A stretch of DNA of 64,000 nucleotides from Pseudomonadota bacterium (GCA_018822545.1 JAHJKA010000066.1:1-64000); one strand, 5' to 3'. Counted from the stretch's first letter, positions 16,518-26,383 are shown. Notes: a model not told the origin generated them from the sequence alone. Numbers and translations are program-made.

Positions 16518-18938
16518 ATGAAATTTACAGTTGACTGGTTAAAACAATATACCGATTTCACCTATACTCCCCAGGAGCTTGCTGACCGTCTGACCATGGC
16601 AGGCCTTGAGGTTGATGCAGTTTGTGAAATTTTTGCTGAGTTGAAAGATGTTAAGGTTGCTGAGATCCTTGCAGCCCATCCCCATCCTGAGGCGGACCGG
16701 TTGCAGGTCTGTGATGTTCAGGTAGGAAAAGATGCCTTTCGTATTGTCTGCGGCGCTCCCAATGCCCGGCCTGGAATCTTTGTACCCGTTGCCTTACCCG
16801 GCGTTGTTCTGCCCGGGGACTTTAAAATTAAGAAAAGCAAAATCCGTGGGCAGGCCTCTGATGGTATGCTCTGTTCCGCCAAGGAACTTGGCCTTTCGAA
16901 AGATGCCGAGGGCATTATGGAGCTTGCCGGGGTGAGTACATCCGGTCAGAGTATTTTAGAGGCATTGGGCCTCAATGAGACGCTGATTGAAGTTGATTTG
17001 ACCCCCAATAGACCTGATTGTGCCTCGGTAATCGGTACGGCGCGGGAAGTTGCCGCCATGTCCGGCAATCCTTTGCATCTTCCCGTTACTAAAGATACTC
17101 TGCCCATACTTAAAGGGAGCAAAACCTTTAAGGTCAGTGTTGACGATCAGTCCCTCTGCCCCCGATATGTGGCGCGGCGGATGACCGGGGTCACTGTCGC
17201 CCCTTCACCCTGGTGGTTACAAAAAAGGCTGATCAGCGTGGGCCAGCGACCCATCAATAATGTGGTTGATGCCACCAATTTTGTCATGCTGGAGTTTGGC
17301 CAGCCCCTCCATGCCTTTGATTTTAAGAAACTGGCCAAGGCTGAGATCATTGTCCGCCCAGCCCGTAAGGGAGAGAAAATTACCACCCTTGATGGTCAGG
17401 AGCGCGAGCTTGATCCTGCCATGCTGATGATCTGCGATGCGGAGAAACCAGTGGCTGTGGCCGGTGTTATGGGTGGTGGTAACTCAGAGGTTGATGATAC
17501 TACCACGGAGATTCTTCTTGAGTCCGCCTGTTTTAATGCTGTTTCTGTGCGTAAGACCGCACGAAGCCTTAATCTTTCCACCGATGCTTCCTATCGTTTC
17601 GAGCGCGGCGTCGATCCACACCTTGCCCCTGTTGCCATGGAGCGCTTGGTGCAGATTTTAACTGATATTGCTGGAGCTACAGTTGAGATGGGCGGTATTG
17701 ATCTGGCCGCGGGTGTGCCCAGTCCTGTTGAGTATACTCTGCGGGTCAGTCAAACCAATAGGCTGCTTGGTACCGACTTCAACGCTGAAAAAATCAGTAG
17801 CTATCTGTCGGCAATCGAAATGACCGTCCGCCAGATAGATGCCGACACCTTAGGCGTGACCCCGCCGAGTTTTCGCATTGATATCGAACGGGAGGCAGAC
17901 CTCATCGAAGAGGTCACTCGCCTGCATGGCTATAATGAGATTGGCACCACCCTGCCTGTTGTACCCATGAGTTTTGCTGAGCGCGATGCCGGTCGTAGCT
18001 TGAAAAAGGAGGTTGCCGACATCTTAATGGCAAATTCCTGTTATGAGGCCATTAATTATAGTTTTGTTTCCCCTGAACATGCCGATCATCTCGGTTTGGC
18101 TGGGGATGATGAGCGGCGTGAGGTTGTTACAATTTTAAATCCCCTCACCGAAGATCAGAGTGTTATGCGGCGGAGCCTGTTGCCCGCTTTGCTCGAGAAT
18201 GTTCGGCGTAACATCAACCATCAAAATGGTGATGTCCGTCTTTTTGAAATGGGTAAGGTATTTATTCCCAAGGGTGCCGGAAAACAACCCCATGAAGAGA
18301 GGAGGTTGGCCGTTGTGTTAAGCGGCAGGCGTTATGGTCAGGCCCCAGCCCTTTATTTCGAGCAGAACGCCACTGATTTTGCCGACATCAAGGGGGTGGC
18401 ATTTTCCCTGTTGAAAGAGTTGAGATTAAATCAGATTGCCTTTGCCCCTGATGATCATCACGCCCCTTATGTTGATTCCTCTCAGGCCCTGCTTTTGACG
18501 GCAAACGGTGAAACCATTGGTCAGATAGGTCGTTTCAGCAAACAATGCTTGAGTAATTTTGCCATTAAGCAAGATGTCTATTTCATCGATATTGATTTCG
18601 ATGCCTTAACTGCATTGAAGCCGGCCCCTAAAAGATTTGAGCCTCTTCCCAAGTATCCATCTGTTCAGCGTGATATTGCCATCCTCGTCCCGGTGTCCGT
18701 AGCTGCTGGTGAAATGGTGGCAACTATTTGGGACCTGAAAGACAAACTTGTGGAGAACGTCGAATTATTTGATGTGTATCGTGGAAAAAATATTGATGAG
18801 GGCTTTAAGAGTGTCGCAATTTCTGTTACATACAGATCTCAGGAAAAAACATTGCAAGAAAAGGCAGTTGCCAAGGTTCACCAGCGGATTGTTGATATGG
18901 TCATGTCCCGTTTTGGCGGGCGTTTAAGAGAGGTGTAA
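16518..18938 (+). CDS. pheT: Phenylalanine-tRNA ligase, beta subunit
   Basis: 806 residues, full length. Begins MKFTVDWLKQYTDF, followed by the tRNA-binding OB domain (residues about 40-150, with IVCGAPNAR), the B3/B4 editing domain, the B5 domain, a catalytic-like core with LLPALLENVRRNIN, and the C-terminal ferredoxin-like anticodon-binding domain (YPSVQRDIAI to RFGGRLR). ihfA follows after 5 bp, so pheT and ihfA are likely translationally close-coupled as in E. coli. Confidence 0.96.
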   Translation: MKFTVDWLKQYTDFTYTPQELADRLTMAGLEVDAVCEIFAELKDVKVAEILAAHPHPEADRLQVCDVQVGKDAFRIVCGAPNARPGIFVPVALPGVVLPGDFKIKKSKIRGQASDGMLCSAKELGLSKDAEGIMELAGVSTSGQSILEALGLNETLIEVDLTPNRPDCASVIGTAREVAAMSGNPLHLPVTKDTLPILKGSKTFKVSVDDQSLCPRYVARRMTGVTVAPSPWWLQKRLISVGQRPINNVVDATNFVMLEFGQPLHAFDFKKLAKAEIIVRPARKGEKITTLDGQERELDPAMLMICDAEKPVAVAGVMGGGNSEVDDTTTEILLESACFNAVSVRKTARSLNLSTDASYRFERGVDPHLAPVAMERLVQILTDIAGATVEMGGIDLAAGVPSPVEYTLRVSQTNRLLGTDFNAEKISSYLSAIEMTVRQIDADTLGVTPPSFRIDIEREADLIEEVTRLHGYNEIGTTLPVVPMSFAERDAGRSLKKEVADILMANSCYEAINYSFVSPEHADHLGLAGDDERREVVTILNPLTEDQSVMRRSLLPALLENVRRNINHQNGDVRLFEMGKVFIPKGAGKQPHEERRLAVVLSGRRYGQAPALYFEQNATDFADIKGVAFSLLKELRLNQIAFAPDDHHAPYVDSSQALLLTANGETIGQIGRFSKQCLSNFAIKQDVYFIDIDFDALTALKPAPKRFEPLPKYPSVQRDIAILVPVSVAAGEMVATIWDLKDKLVENVELFDVYRGKNIDEGFKSVAISVTYRSQEKTLQEKAVAKVHQRIVDMVMSRFGGRLREV

Positions 18939-18943
18939 GGGGT

Positions 18944-19234
18944 ATGGAACGGTCAAATTTAACCAGGAAAGATCTGGCTAAAGTCATAAATGAAAGTGTC
19001 GGCCTATCACAACGCAGTGCTGGTGAGCTCGTGGATGTTGTTTTCTCCTGTCTGCGCCAGACGCTGTTGAAAGAAGAGTCCATAAAATTGGTTCAGTTCG
19101 GAACTTTTACGGTCAGAAAAAAAACATCGCGTGTGGGACGAAATCCAAGAACTGGAGAAACCATGGAAATTTCCAAGCGTTCTATGGTAACTTTTAAGGC
19201 GAGTAAGGGGTTGCGTGATCAGATAAACGAGTAG
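18944..19234 (+). CDS. ihfA: Integration host factor, alpha subunit
   Basis: 96 residues of the HU/IHF family. The N-terminal dimer helices are followed by the FGTFTVRKK strand pair and the DNA-intercalating arm with GRNPRTGE at its tip. The position directly after pheT is the classic IhfA location. IHF is also the bending factor for sigma-54 promoters, of which several are predicted in this window. Confidence 0.9.
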   Translation: MERSNLTRKDLAKVINESVGLSQRSAGELVDVVFSCLRQTLLKEESIKLVQFGTFTVRKKTSRVGRNPRTGETMEISKRSMVTFKASKGLRDQINE

Positions 19235-19268
19235 CAGCATTTTAATAACAGGGGTCCAATCTCATCCT

Positions 19269-19676
19269 ATGAGTGACCAACCTTTTGGGCATGGTTCCTT
19301 CACCGTATCTATACCGGAAAAAAGCTATTTTAAGATCGGTGATGTTTGTAAAATTACCGGCCTGAAACAGCATGTTGTCCGCTATTGGGAATCAGAATTC
19401 AAACAATTTATAAGACCGCAAAGGGGATCTTCGAAGCAACGACTTTATCGTCGGGTGGATGTCGAGAATCTTCTTCGCCTTCAGAAATTACTCAAAGAGG
19501 ATGGCCTCACCATTTCCGGGGCCCGCAAATTTCTAGCCGCCCACCGCGACACCATTGAAATTAAAAGCGAGCAAGAAGATCAACCTGGCATCTCCTCCTC
19601 CAATTCTGGCCCCCTTCTTAACGAAATCAAGAATGATCTAAAATCGGTTTTGAAGATTCTTGCTGGTGACAAATAG
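19269..19676 (+). CDS. MerR family transcriptional regulator
   Basis: 135 residues. The winged helix-turn-helix covers residues about 20-90 (FKIGDVCKITGLKQHVVRYWE, then RLYRRVDVENLLRLQ). The helix that usually carries the effector domain is short and there is no cysteine cluster, so a metal or redox sensor of the MerR/SoxR kind is unlikely. It follows ihfA by 34 bp, an arrangement common in many proteobacteria, where its target is unknown. Confidence 0.85.
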   Translation: MSDQPFGHGSFTVSIPEKSYFKIGDVCKITGLKQHVVRYWESEFKQFIRPQRGSSKQRLYRRVDVENLLRLQKLLKEDGLTISGARKFLAAHRDTIEIKSEQEDQPGISSSNSGPLLNEIKNDLKSVLKILAGDK

Positions 19677-19731
19677 ATTCTTTTCTCCCCTGATAATTGC
19701 AAACTGATTATCATCCGAGGAAGGACATTTC

Positions 19732-19760
19732 TTGACAGCATGCTTTTGAAGTGCTAAATA
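19732..19760 (+). promoter_or_regulatory. Sigma-70 promoter for tRNA-Pro
   Basis: TTGACA at 19732-19737, a 17-bp spacer, and TAAATA at 19755-19760. Transcription would begin near 19767, 28 bp before the tRNA. Confidence 0.7.
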
Positions 19761-19794
19761 AAATCCTCCTTACACAGGAGAGTAAATGTACAAG

Positions 19795-19871
19795 CGGGAT
19801 GTAGCGCAGTCTGGTAGCGCACCTGGATGGGGTCCAGGTGGTCGGAAGTTCGAATCTTCTCATCCCGACCA
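19795..19871 (+). tRNA. tRNA-Pro(GGG)
   Basis: Acceptor stem CGGGATG/CATCCCG, discriminator A and encoded CCA. The anticodon stem CCTGG/CCAGG encloses ATGGGGT with anticodon GGG at 19829-19831. The T-loop is GTTCGAATC. Confidence 0.95.
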
Positions 19872-19883
19872 AATTTAAAAAAG

Positions 19884-19914
19884 GCTCACGGTTTTTTCCG
19901 TGGGCTTTTTTTTT
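19884..19914 (+). terminator. Rho-independent terminator after tRNA-Pro
   Basis: GCTCACGG (19884-19891) pairs with CCGTGGGC (19898-19905) around a T6 loop, and a T-tract follows. It separates the tRNA from the convergent diguanylate cyclase gene. Confidence 0.85.
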
Positions 19915-20076
19915 GTTTTTCACGGTGTTCCGTGGAATCTGGCAGATCACGTCAGTTCTTCCTCTGCAGCCCTCTTTACACCTGCCAGGCCTGCAGGCCC
20001 ACACACCTTCTTTCTTACTCATCTTCGGTGTCTTTTTCCGTCCACAGGGTTTCCATCCCGTTGCGAGCTTTTGGGG

Positions 20077-21780
20077 TCAAGATATCTGCTTGCGGGCAAG
20101 GTTCTTTTTTCGTTTCTCTGCATACATGGCGCTGTCGGCCTGGGAGAGGATATCATCCAGGGCGCCCGGCCCCTCGGGAATGATGTAGGCGACACCGACA
20201 CTGCAGGAGAGGGTATAGGGCCTATTATTTTTGCAGTTAAAGAAAATGATATGCTCGTTCAGCCGCTGTTTGAGTATGGAGAGACTTCCAGCATCCGGCG
20301 AGAAACTGCCGAAAACCGCAAATTCATCACCGCCGATTCTGGAGATGATGTCGGCAGCCCGGAAGGTTTCCCTGAGGATCTCGGCTGTGTCTTGGATAGC
20401 CTGATCCCCGGCATTATGGCCGTGCATGTCATTGATGTGCTTGAGGCCATCCAGATCAATATAAAACACCGCCATTTTTGCCTTGTGGCGCTCGGCAAGA
20501 TCCAACTCCTGCTGAGCCAGGGTTCTGAAGCCACGCCGGTTAAACAGGCCGGTTAATTCATCGGTGATGGAGATATTGCGGAGCTTGTCCTCAAGCTGTT
20601 TGCGTTCAATGATACCGCCAACGATGTTTGCCACGGCTAGAAAGAGTTTGCCCGACTGGGGATGACGCGACACACCATCCTTGGTGTAAAGAGTGTAAAC
20701 ACCGAGCAGCACCCCGCTTGATGCGTGGATGGGCACACAGTAATGGCCATGGGGTACCATGCCTGGATAATGGATGTCGTGGAGCGCCTCGCAGCCAGGG
20801 GAGTCAGGGAAAAACCATTCCTCAGAGGTGGCAGTGCGCCCGCAGATGCAGGTGCCGAACGCCACCCGGCTGCAACAAGACAGCACCTCCGCGCTCAGCC
20901 CCCGCTGTGCTTTCAGTTCAAGAACCTTGGCCTTGTCGTTGACCAGAAAGAACGCGCCTTTCGGCTCCACCTCAATCCAGGGCAAGGAGGTGAGGTGGTA
21001 AATGAAAATCTCGAGAATTTCCTCTATGGAGGTTTTCACCAGGGAGAGCTGAAATAGTTTGTTGAAGATAACCTCGGTCTGAAAATTTCGAAACATCTCC
21101 TCGTCCATGAGTTTTTTCTCTGCTATGGCCTTGCGGGCTCGGCAGAAACTAAAACAGGTAACAAGGACCATGACAGCACCGATAACGGCGATGGCTGTAT
21201 AGACTTTTACCATTAACCTGTCGAGGCTCGATTTGACCCTGGTGATGTCATAATAGATCTCAAAGGCCCCGACAAACGCTGCATTCTGGATGATCGGTAC
21301 GTAGGTTTCCACCACAGAATAGGGGACCAGTCTGCCTTCCAGGGTTCTTGAACCCTCTGTCACCACATTGGTGTAGGGTTTGCCCTGTGCCACTATTTCT
21401 TTAAAATAGCTTTGCTCATTTACCGAGCCGATCTCGGTATGGTTGGTGGAATAGAGGATCTGGCCACTGGGTGCAATAAACTTGAATTGCTCAATCTGGA
21501 AATCATTCTGGATGATCTTTTCGTTTCTCAGCAGGCGCTCATGAATTGTCCCCCCCGCACCGCCTTCGTCGCCGAGGATAAAGCTTGAGATCAGATGGTT
21601 TGAAACTCTTTTTGCCTCAGTTACAGAATTGTCGACCACCAGTTGCTGAAAATCAGGGGAGAGAAAGAAATAGATGTAGGTAGGCAGGATAAATGTGGCG
21701 GTAAGTGCCAAACCGACAAAAAACTTGAGGCAGTTTGCACTGAACATCCCTTGATATTTTTTTATGGATAAAAGTGACAT
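20077..21780 (-). CDS. Membrane-bound GAF-GGDEF diguanylate cyclase
   Basis: 567 residues. TM1 at about 18-38 and TM2 at about 190-212 flank a periplasmic sensor region of Cache-like character. A GAF-like domain follows (about 230-385), then the GGDEF domain with the intact signature RIGGDEFAVFG. RAAD lies five residues before GGDEF, so the inhibitory I-site RxxD is present and the enzyme should be active and product-inhibited. GAGGAAAT precedes ATG 21780. It is the last gene of the long reverse-strand run and would make c-di-GMP, a candidate ligand for the riboswitches at 42.5 and 44.5 kb and for the PilZ regulator at 47.9 kb. Confidence 0.88.
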   Translation of the reverse strand: MSLLSIKKYQGMFSANCLKFFVGLALTATFILPTYIYFFLSPDFQQLVVDNSVTEAKRVSNHLISSFILGDEGGAGGTIHERLLRNEKIIQNDFQIEQFKFIAPSGQILYSTNHTEIGSVNEQSYFKEIVAQGKPYTNVVTEGSRTLEGRLVPYSVVETYVPIIQNAAFVGAFEIYYDITRVKSSLDRLMVKVYTAIAVIGAVMVLVTCFSFCRARKAIAEKKLMDEEMFRNFQTEVIFNKLFQLSLVKTSIEEILEIFIYHLTSLPWIEVEPKGAFFLVNDKAKVLELKAQRGLSAEVLSCCSRVAFGTCICGRTATSEEWFFPDSPGCEALHDIHYPGMVPHGHYCVPIHASSGVLLGVYTLYTKDGVSRHPQSGKLFLAVANIVGGIIERKQLEDKLRNISITDELTGLFNRRGFRTLAQQELDLAERHKAKMAVFYIDLDGLKHINDMHGHNAGDQAIQDTAEILRETFRAADIISRIGGDEFAVFGSFSPDAGSLSILKQRLNEHIIFFNCKNNRPYTLSCSVGVAYIIPEGPGALDDILSQADSAMYAEKRKKNLARKQIS

Positions 21781-21883
21781 ATTTCCTCGTTTTCTACCTT
21801 CGGGATGGGGGAGGAATGAGAAACGTCATGTATTGGACCGCAAGGTGAGAAGAAGGGATAGCGAAGGCACAAGCAGGCATAGG

Positions 21884-23596
21884 TTATTTCATCCCCTCAA
21901 AAAAGAACCAGGGAGTGATGCGGTTGTGGGTGGCAGAAATCAGGGCAACCTGTCCGGGCAGAACGTCGATGGAGGTGGGAAAGATAAAGACACAATGCTG
22001 CCAGCTGGAGGCAGGATTTTTCATGGCAGGATGATTTTCAAAGACAATAGTATCGTCCATTTCCAGCCGGAGCCACTGGATGACGCCGCAACAGCGGCCT
22101 GCTGTGCGCACCTCCATTTCGAGAAGTTTCCGGTCGGCACGGGGGATCCGGGCAGTTTCTTGAAAATCAAAGAAAAAGGCCGTGGTGTCATCGGTGAGCA
22201 ACTCGATGTCAAGATCGTTTCTGCTGATATATTGTTTCGGCGGCACAATGGCGTTGAATCTGCTGAGGTCGAAGCCGTACACCTCATCAACCCGAACATT
22301 TTGCCTGATGTCATCACCGCCGAACAGGGCACATTGAATGGCGCCGCGGGCCGGGATAATGCGGGCTCCCGGCTTCAACAAGCGGCGTTTGGCATCCTCG
22401 ATGCTGGACACAACCCCCTCACCGAGAAACTCGCTGGAGAGGATCTCGGAAACGAGCAGATCGGCCCGGTCGGCCATGTCAACTCCGATCTCCATCTTGG
22501 TTGACAGCTTGGAGAGCACGGTGATCGGCGGTGTAAAGCCATTATCCGCGACAATGGCCCTGGCTGTCTCGGCAATGGAAGGCACGGCCTCGCAGGTTGT
22601 CACCTGGCGCGCCCCGAGTTTGGCGGCCATCATGGCAAGCAGCCCTGATCCTGTACCGATTTCGAGGACATGGCTGGCAGGCGTCACGGCGGCCCTTAAG
22701 GCCTCGAAATAGGCGTCGTTGCGCATATGGTCGTTCATCATGGGCACATGCCACATGGGCGTCAGCCGACTGAGCGTCTGGTTCAGGCCATCATGGGCCT
22801 GGATCGCCGAGGCATCGATGGCAAGGGCCTGACGATAGCTGGCCAGGGCCTCGACCAGGCGGCCAAGCTTGAGCAGAACAGCGCCAAGGCCGATGTGGGC
22901 CTGGAGGTAATCAGTTTTAAGCTTGAGGGCCAGCTGGTAGCATGATTCCGCCTCGGCAAGGCGATTAAGTTCCATGAGAACATTGCCGAGATTATGGTGC
23001 GCCTCAGCAAAATCAGGTTTTTGGGTCAGGGCCTGGCGGAAATGGGTCTCTGCTTCAGCAAATCTGGCCATATCCTTCAAGATATTACCAAGATTATTGC
23101 GGGCCTCGACAAAGTCAGGGTCCAGGGCCAGGGCCTGGCGATAGCACGCCTCTGCCTCGGCAAGGCGACCGAGATTCATGAGCGTGATACCGAGATTGGT
23201 GTGGGCCTGGACATAACCGGGATTGAGGGTCAGGGCCTGACGATAGCTCGCCTCCGCCTCTTCAAATCGTTCAAGGCCCAGAAGAGCACTGCCAAGGTTC
23301 TGGTGCGCCTGGGCATCATGGGGTGTCAGCTTCACATTGTTTGCCAGAGTTTGCAGGGCATCGGCATGTCTCCCCTGCATGAGCCGGAGGATACCAAGGG
23401 CCTTCCAGCCGATGAAATGCTCGGGCCAGTGGTGGATGGCCGCTTTTGCCTTCTGCTCCAGGATTTCCAGCTGGCCGGTATTCAGCAGGGCTGCCATTTC
23501 ATGGATGACATGAATCGGCGGCTTCTGAGATGGTTTAGACCCTGGGGAGGAGGGGGCTGGTCGGGGGGCAGCCTTGGGTTTTCTGGATTTTTTCAT
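21884..23596 (-). CDS. TPR protein with PRMT-type arginine methyltransferase domain
   Basis: 570 residues from ATG 23596; a TTG 24 bp further upstream is in frame but less likely. A basic, proline-rich start leads into about seven TPR units (residues 40-280, NLGxxLxxLGRxAEAEACYRQAL type). From about 290 it is a class I SAM methyltransferase: HMRNDAYFEAL, motif I VLEIGTGSGLLAMMAAK, the acidic end of motif II (CEAV), the double-E loop SEILSSEFLGEG, and the post-loop RRLLKPGARIIP. This is the PRMT pattern, and TPR plus PRMT recalls the PRMT9 layout. The C-terminal 200 residues would be the beta-barrel half. It likely methylates arginine in an unknown protein. It lies 31 bp after the HAMP protein gene, inside the cytochrome run. 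Confidence 0.75.
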   Translation of the reverse strand: MKKSRKPKAAPRPAPSSPGSKPSQKPPIHVIHEMAALLNTGQLEILEQKAKAAIHHWPEHFIGWKALGILRLMQGRHADALQTLANNVKLTPHDAQAHQNLGSALLGLERFEEAEASYRQALTLNPGYVQAHTNLGITLMNLGRLAEAEACYRQALALDPDFVEARNNLGNILKDMARFAEAETHFRQALTQKPDFAEAHHNLGNVLMELNRLAEAESCYQLALKLKTDYLQAHIGLGAVLLKLGRLVEALASYRQALAIDASAIQAHDGLNQTLSRLTPMWHVPMMNDHMRNDAYFEALRAAVTPASHVLEIGTGSGLLAMMAAKLGARQVTTCEAVPSIAETARAIVADNGFTPPITVLSKLSTKMEIGVDMADRADLLVSEILSSEFLGEGVVSSIEDAKRRLLKPGARIIPARGAIQCALFGGDDIRQNVRVDEVYGFDLSRFNAIVPPKQYISRNDLDIELLTDDTTAFFFDFQETARIPRADRKLLEMEVRTAGRCCGVIQWLRLEMDDTIVFENHPAMKNPASSWQHCVFIFPTSIDVLPGQVALISATHNRITPWFFFEGMK

Positions 23597-23627
23597 TGTC
23601 TCAAATTCTCTGGAAAGCAAGTGCTGC

Positions 23628-24209
23628 TCAGTGATATTGAGCCACTTTAAATTGCTTCATTTTCCTGGTCAGGCGGTCTTGGATTTCCTGGAATTCATCC
23701 CGGCTCTCTTCTCTGGTCATTTCTGGTCCAGGGCCGTTGATTGTCTGGGTGTGGCGCACTAAGTCCTGCATGTCGACCACGGTTTCCGAAAAAAGCTCGA
23801 CCAATTGATTGATTCTGCCGGCCAGGGCACTGCCTTCGTCACCGGACCGGAGGTTGATGCGGACGGTAAGATCTCCTTCAGCCATGCGCGTGACGTCCTG
23901 CTCAATGCGATAAAGGGCCCCGGCAATATTTTTCGGAAAAAAGAGGCTGGCAAGGGTACCCACCACAAGACTGATGGCAAAAGAAAGGCCGACTACAGGC
24001 AGAAGAAAATCAAGAAAATTTTTGGCCTTGATATGAAACATCTGGAACGATGCGGTGATTTCCTGGTTGGCATAATAGTAATACACTCCACTGCTGATCA
24101 GCAGGCTGACGAGAATAATACTGCTCATTTTACCGATCATGCGTAGTTGCATGGCCCGGTTCACCGACAGATTTAATATCTTTCTCTTGTAGGTTCGTTC
24201 CTGACTCAT
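23628..24209 (-). CDS. Two-TM HAMP-domain membrane protein without output domain
   Basis: 193 residues. TM helices at about 27-47 and 68-90 surround a very short periplasmic loop. A HAMP domain follows (RIEQDVTRMAEGDLTVRIN), then a charged helical tail of about 50 residues. No kinase, methyl-accepting or cyclase domain is attached. GGAGAA precedes the ATG. It could be a signal relay or an assembly scaffold; the function is unknown. It sits between the pentahaem cytochrome and the TPR-methyltransferase genes. Confidence 0.75.
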   Translation of the reverse strand: MSQERTYKRKILNLSVNRAMQLRMIGKMSSIILVSLLISSGVYYYYANQEITASFQMFHIKAKNFLDFLLPVVGLSFAISLVVGTLASLFFPKNIAGALYRIEQDVTRMAEGDLTVRINLRSGDEGSALAGRINQLVELFSETVVDMQDLVRHTQTINGPGPEMTREESRDEFQEIQDRLTRKMKQFKVAQYH

Positions 24210-24300
24210 CGATCAATTTCTCCTTGTTATGCTCATTTTCACCTTTCCCCATCCTGCCCTTGGGCACACATCCCACAACAATTCTGATCGATTCACGATG

Positions 24301-25296
24301 CTAAAACATTGTATGTCTAGAGGTCTGCTTAAAGGTATAGTGGCAGGCAACGCAAAGTTTGGTGACAATAAGCTCGCGGACCAGGGCCTTGTTTTCGCCG
24401 CCATGGGGATCATGGCAGGTGACACAGGTGAGCATGCCGTCTTTAGCGGTGGGCAGGGTGGCAGGGATGAGCGTTTCCTTGCCCTTGGTGTAGATCCGCA
24501 CCGGATGGGAAGAGCCCAAACCGCTCTCTGGGTGGCAGCTATAGCACAGGTCAATGGTGGCAAACTCCGTAGTCACCAGCAATGGATGCGGTTCTTGACC
24601 TGGCCCGGCAGTCTGCTCCTGCGCCGAGGTGGTAACTGTCTGCTGTGGACTGATACCTGCCAAAGCCTGCAGCTCAACCCAACCAAAACTCTCGGAAAAA
24701 GACTGCCAACGGATCACCACTGCTTTTCCTAACCGCCGGATGTTCGGAACTAAAATAAAATTGGCGGCAGGGCGGCTGATTTCAAGAGTATGTTCGGGCA
24801 GAGCTGAAGATTCCTTGACCTCGGCAGGGATAAGACCAAACCACCGGCTCGCCCGTTGCTGCCCGGCCCCTGGTTTCGGGCTGTCACTAAGGACAATTCG
24901 GAAACGAAACGACTCTGACTCCTCCAGGCCCACTAAGGTGACTTCATGCTTTATCTGCAGCCCTGCGCTGGCAAAAAACATCGTCTTTCGCCACTGGTTG
25001 CCCTGCACGGCCACCGGCAGTCCGGTAAGGGTGGGGGCCGCGGCGCCCTGGTTCGGGGTGGTCACACCAGATCCCGGCACCAGGTGACAGACGATGCACT
25101 GGCGCTCAAAACATGGCCGGTGTTTATACAGGCTGTTCATCCCCTTATTGTAGACAGCCACATGACAGCGGATGCATGTGTCGTTTAATACCTCTTCGTT
25201 CGGTGATGATGTGGCCGAAAGACCAACCCCCAGCAGAATAAAAACGCTGACAAGCAAGACAGCACGGCCGATGATTTGTCCTGAGTTCTTAGCCAT
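24301..25296 (-). CDS. Pentahaem c-type cytochrome with central beta domain
   Basis: 331 residues with an N-terminal membrane or signal segment (residues 10-28). Five CXXCH motifs: CIRCH and CIVCH near the N-terminus, then a haem-free stretch of about 180 residues of beta-sandwich character, then CYSCH, CVTCH and CVACH near the C-terminus. The split layout suggests a folded module inserted between haem pairs. Probably periplasmic or membrane-anchored. It belongs to the long cytochrome run, about 180 bp after the NHL gene. Confidence 0.85.
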   Translation of the reverse strand: MAKNSGQIIGRAVLLVSVFILLGVGLSATSSPNEEVLNDTCIRCHVAVYNKGMNSLYKHRPCFERQCIVCHLVPGSGVTTPNQGAAAPTLTGLPVAVQGNQWRKTMFFASAGLQIKHEVTLVGLEESESFRFRIVLSDSPKPGAGQQRASRWFGLIPAEVKESSALPEHTLEISRPAANFILVPNIRRLGKAVVIRWQSFSESFGWVELQALAGISPQQTVTTSAQEQTAGPGQEPHPLLVTTEFATIDLCYSCHPESGLGSSHPVRIYTKGKETLIPATLPTAKDGMLTCVTCHDPHGGENKALVRELIVTKLCVACHYTFKQTSRHTMF

Positions 25297-25476
25297 GAGT
25301 TACCTTGTCGGGGCGCAGCAAGCCGTTTGGTGGGAAGCGTCGATTCCGAAGGACTCCGCAAAGTTCAAGGTCAGGAACAGGCGCCGGTCCGCTGCCCCCA
25401 GAAATCCATGGGCAATATTTCTGCCCATGTAAAATGAGCGGGTTCCGGCGCTGTATCAAGGTGGCATTCCAGGGCA

Positions 25477-26379
25477 TCAGTTCTCCAGAGAGGAGAAAAC
25501 CTGGATCCGGTTATTATTCCTGTCCACCACGAAGAGTTCGCCACCCTGGTCACTGCAGACCGAACTGGGATAGCGCAGCAGGCTTTCTTGCCACCCCATG
25601 CCTGAGTGGCGGCCAAGGAAGGAACCGTCTGGTCCGAGCATGATGATCCCGTTGCCATATTGGTCCACCACATAGATTGTTCCTTGGGCATCCGTGGTCA
25701 AGCGGTCCGGAAAATTTGAATATTCCTTCATGTGTTCCGCCAACAGCGTAAAGGTGGTGGCCTCAGGCCCTGCCTTATACACCGCCCCGGCAACGGCATC
25801 GAGAATCAGTACGTCACCTTGGGGCGTCAAGGAAAGATCGGTGATAGAGCCGGTATTTTCAGGAAAGGAAATCCGGCGGAGATACTTGCCGTCTTTGCCT
25901 ATCTTCAGGACCCGGGAAGAAAAAATGTCCAATATGTAGAAAGTGTCCTCTTTGGCGATGACAAAACTTTTCGGCACCATTTTGTCAGGGGCCGGCAGGC
26001 CGGTAGGATCGAGATAGCCCTTTGCTTCGCCGCCCGGTCCCAGGTGCATAATGCGCCGCTCTTTGCCGTCCAGGACAAAAATATCCCCGCCGGAATCAAG
26101 GTGGACCATGAGCGGATAGGCCTTGGGAAGAGGAATCTCCGCTTTGAAACTGATGGCCTTATCATTAATGGCATAGCTCACCAGCCGATGATTGCCGGAA
26201 TCGGCAACCACCAGGTGCTTTGCACTGCAGTCCGCCCCTTCGGGCAGGTACAGTTTTCCGCCTTTATCATCGCTATAGATGGCAGCCTCGAACTTTAATT
26301 TGACTCCTTTGGCCTGGGCCGGGACAACCGCCACCAGGACAACCGTCAGTACGGTAAATATGTTAGCAAGTAGTTTCAT
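25477..26379 (-). CDS. Exported NHL-repeat beta-propeller protein
   Basis: 300 residues from ATG 26379, which has the ribosome site GAGGTGAG and starts a clear signal peptide ending AQA. A longer in-frame start would overlap the upstream cytochrome gene and lacks a signal. The mature part consists of about six NHL-type blades (for example ITDLSLTPQGDVLILDAVAG and RYPSSVCSDQGGELFVVDRN), a propeller fold that usually mediates protein binding. No haem motif. It starts 4 bp after the 42-haem gene ends. From memory, OmcS/OmcE regions of Geobacter also carry NHL genes. Confidence 0.87.
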   Translation of the reverse strand: MKLLANIFTVLTVVLVAVVPAQAKGVKLKFEAAIYSDDKGGKLYLPEGADCSAKHLVVADSGNHRLVSYAINDKAISFKAEIPLPKAYPLMVHLDSGGDIFVLDGKERRIMHLGPGGEAKGYLDPTGLPAPDKMVPKSFVIAKEDTFYILDIFSSRVLKIGKDGKYLRRISFPENTGSITDLSLTPQGDVLILDAVAGAVYKAGPEATTFTLLAEHMKEYSNFPDRLTTDAQGTIYVVDQYGNGIIMLGPDGSFLGRHSGMGWQESLLRYPSSVCSDQGGELFVVDRNNNRIQVFSSLEN

Positions 26380-26383
26380 GGTC

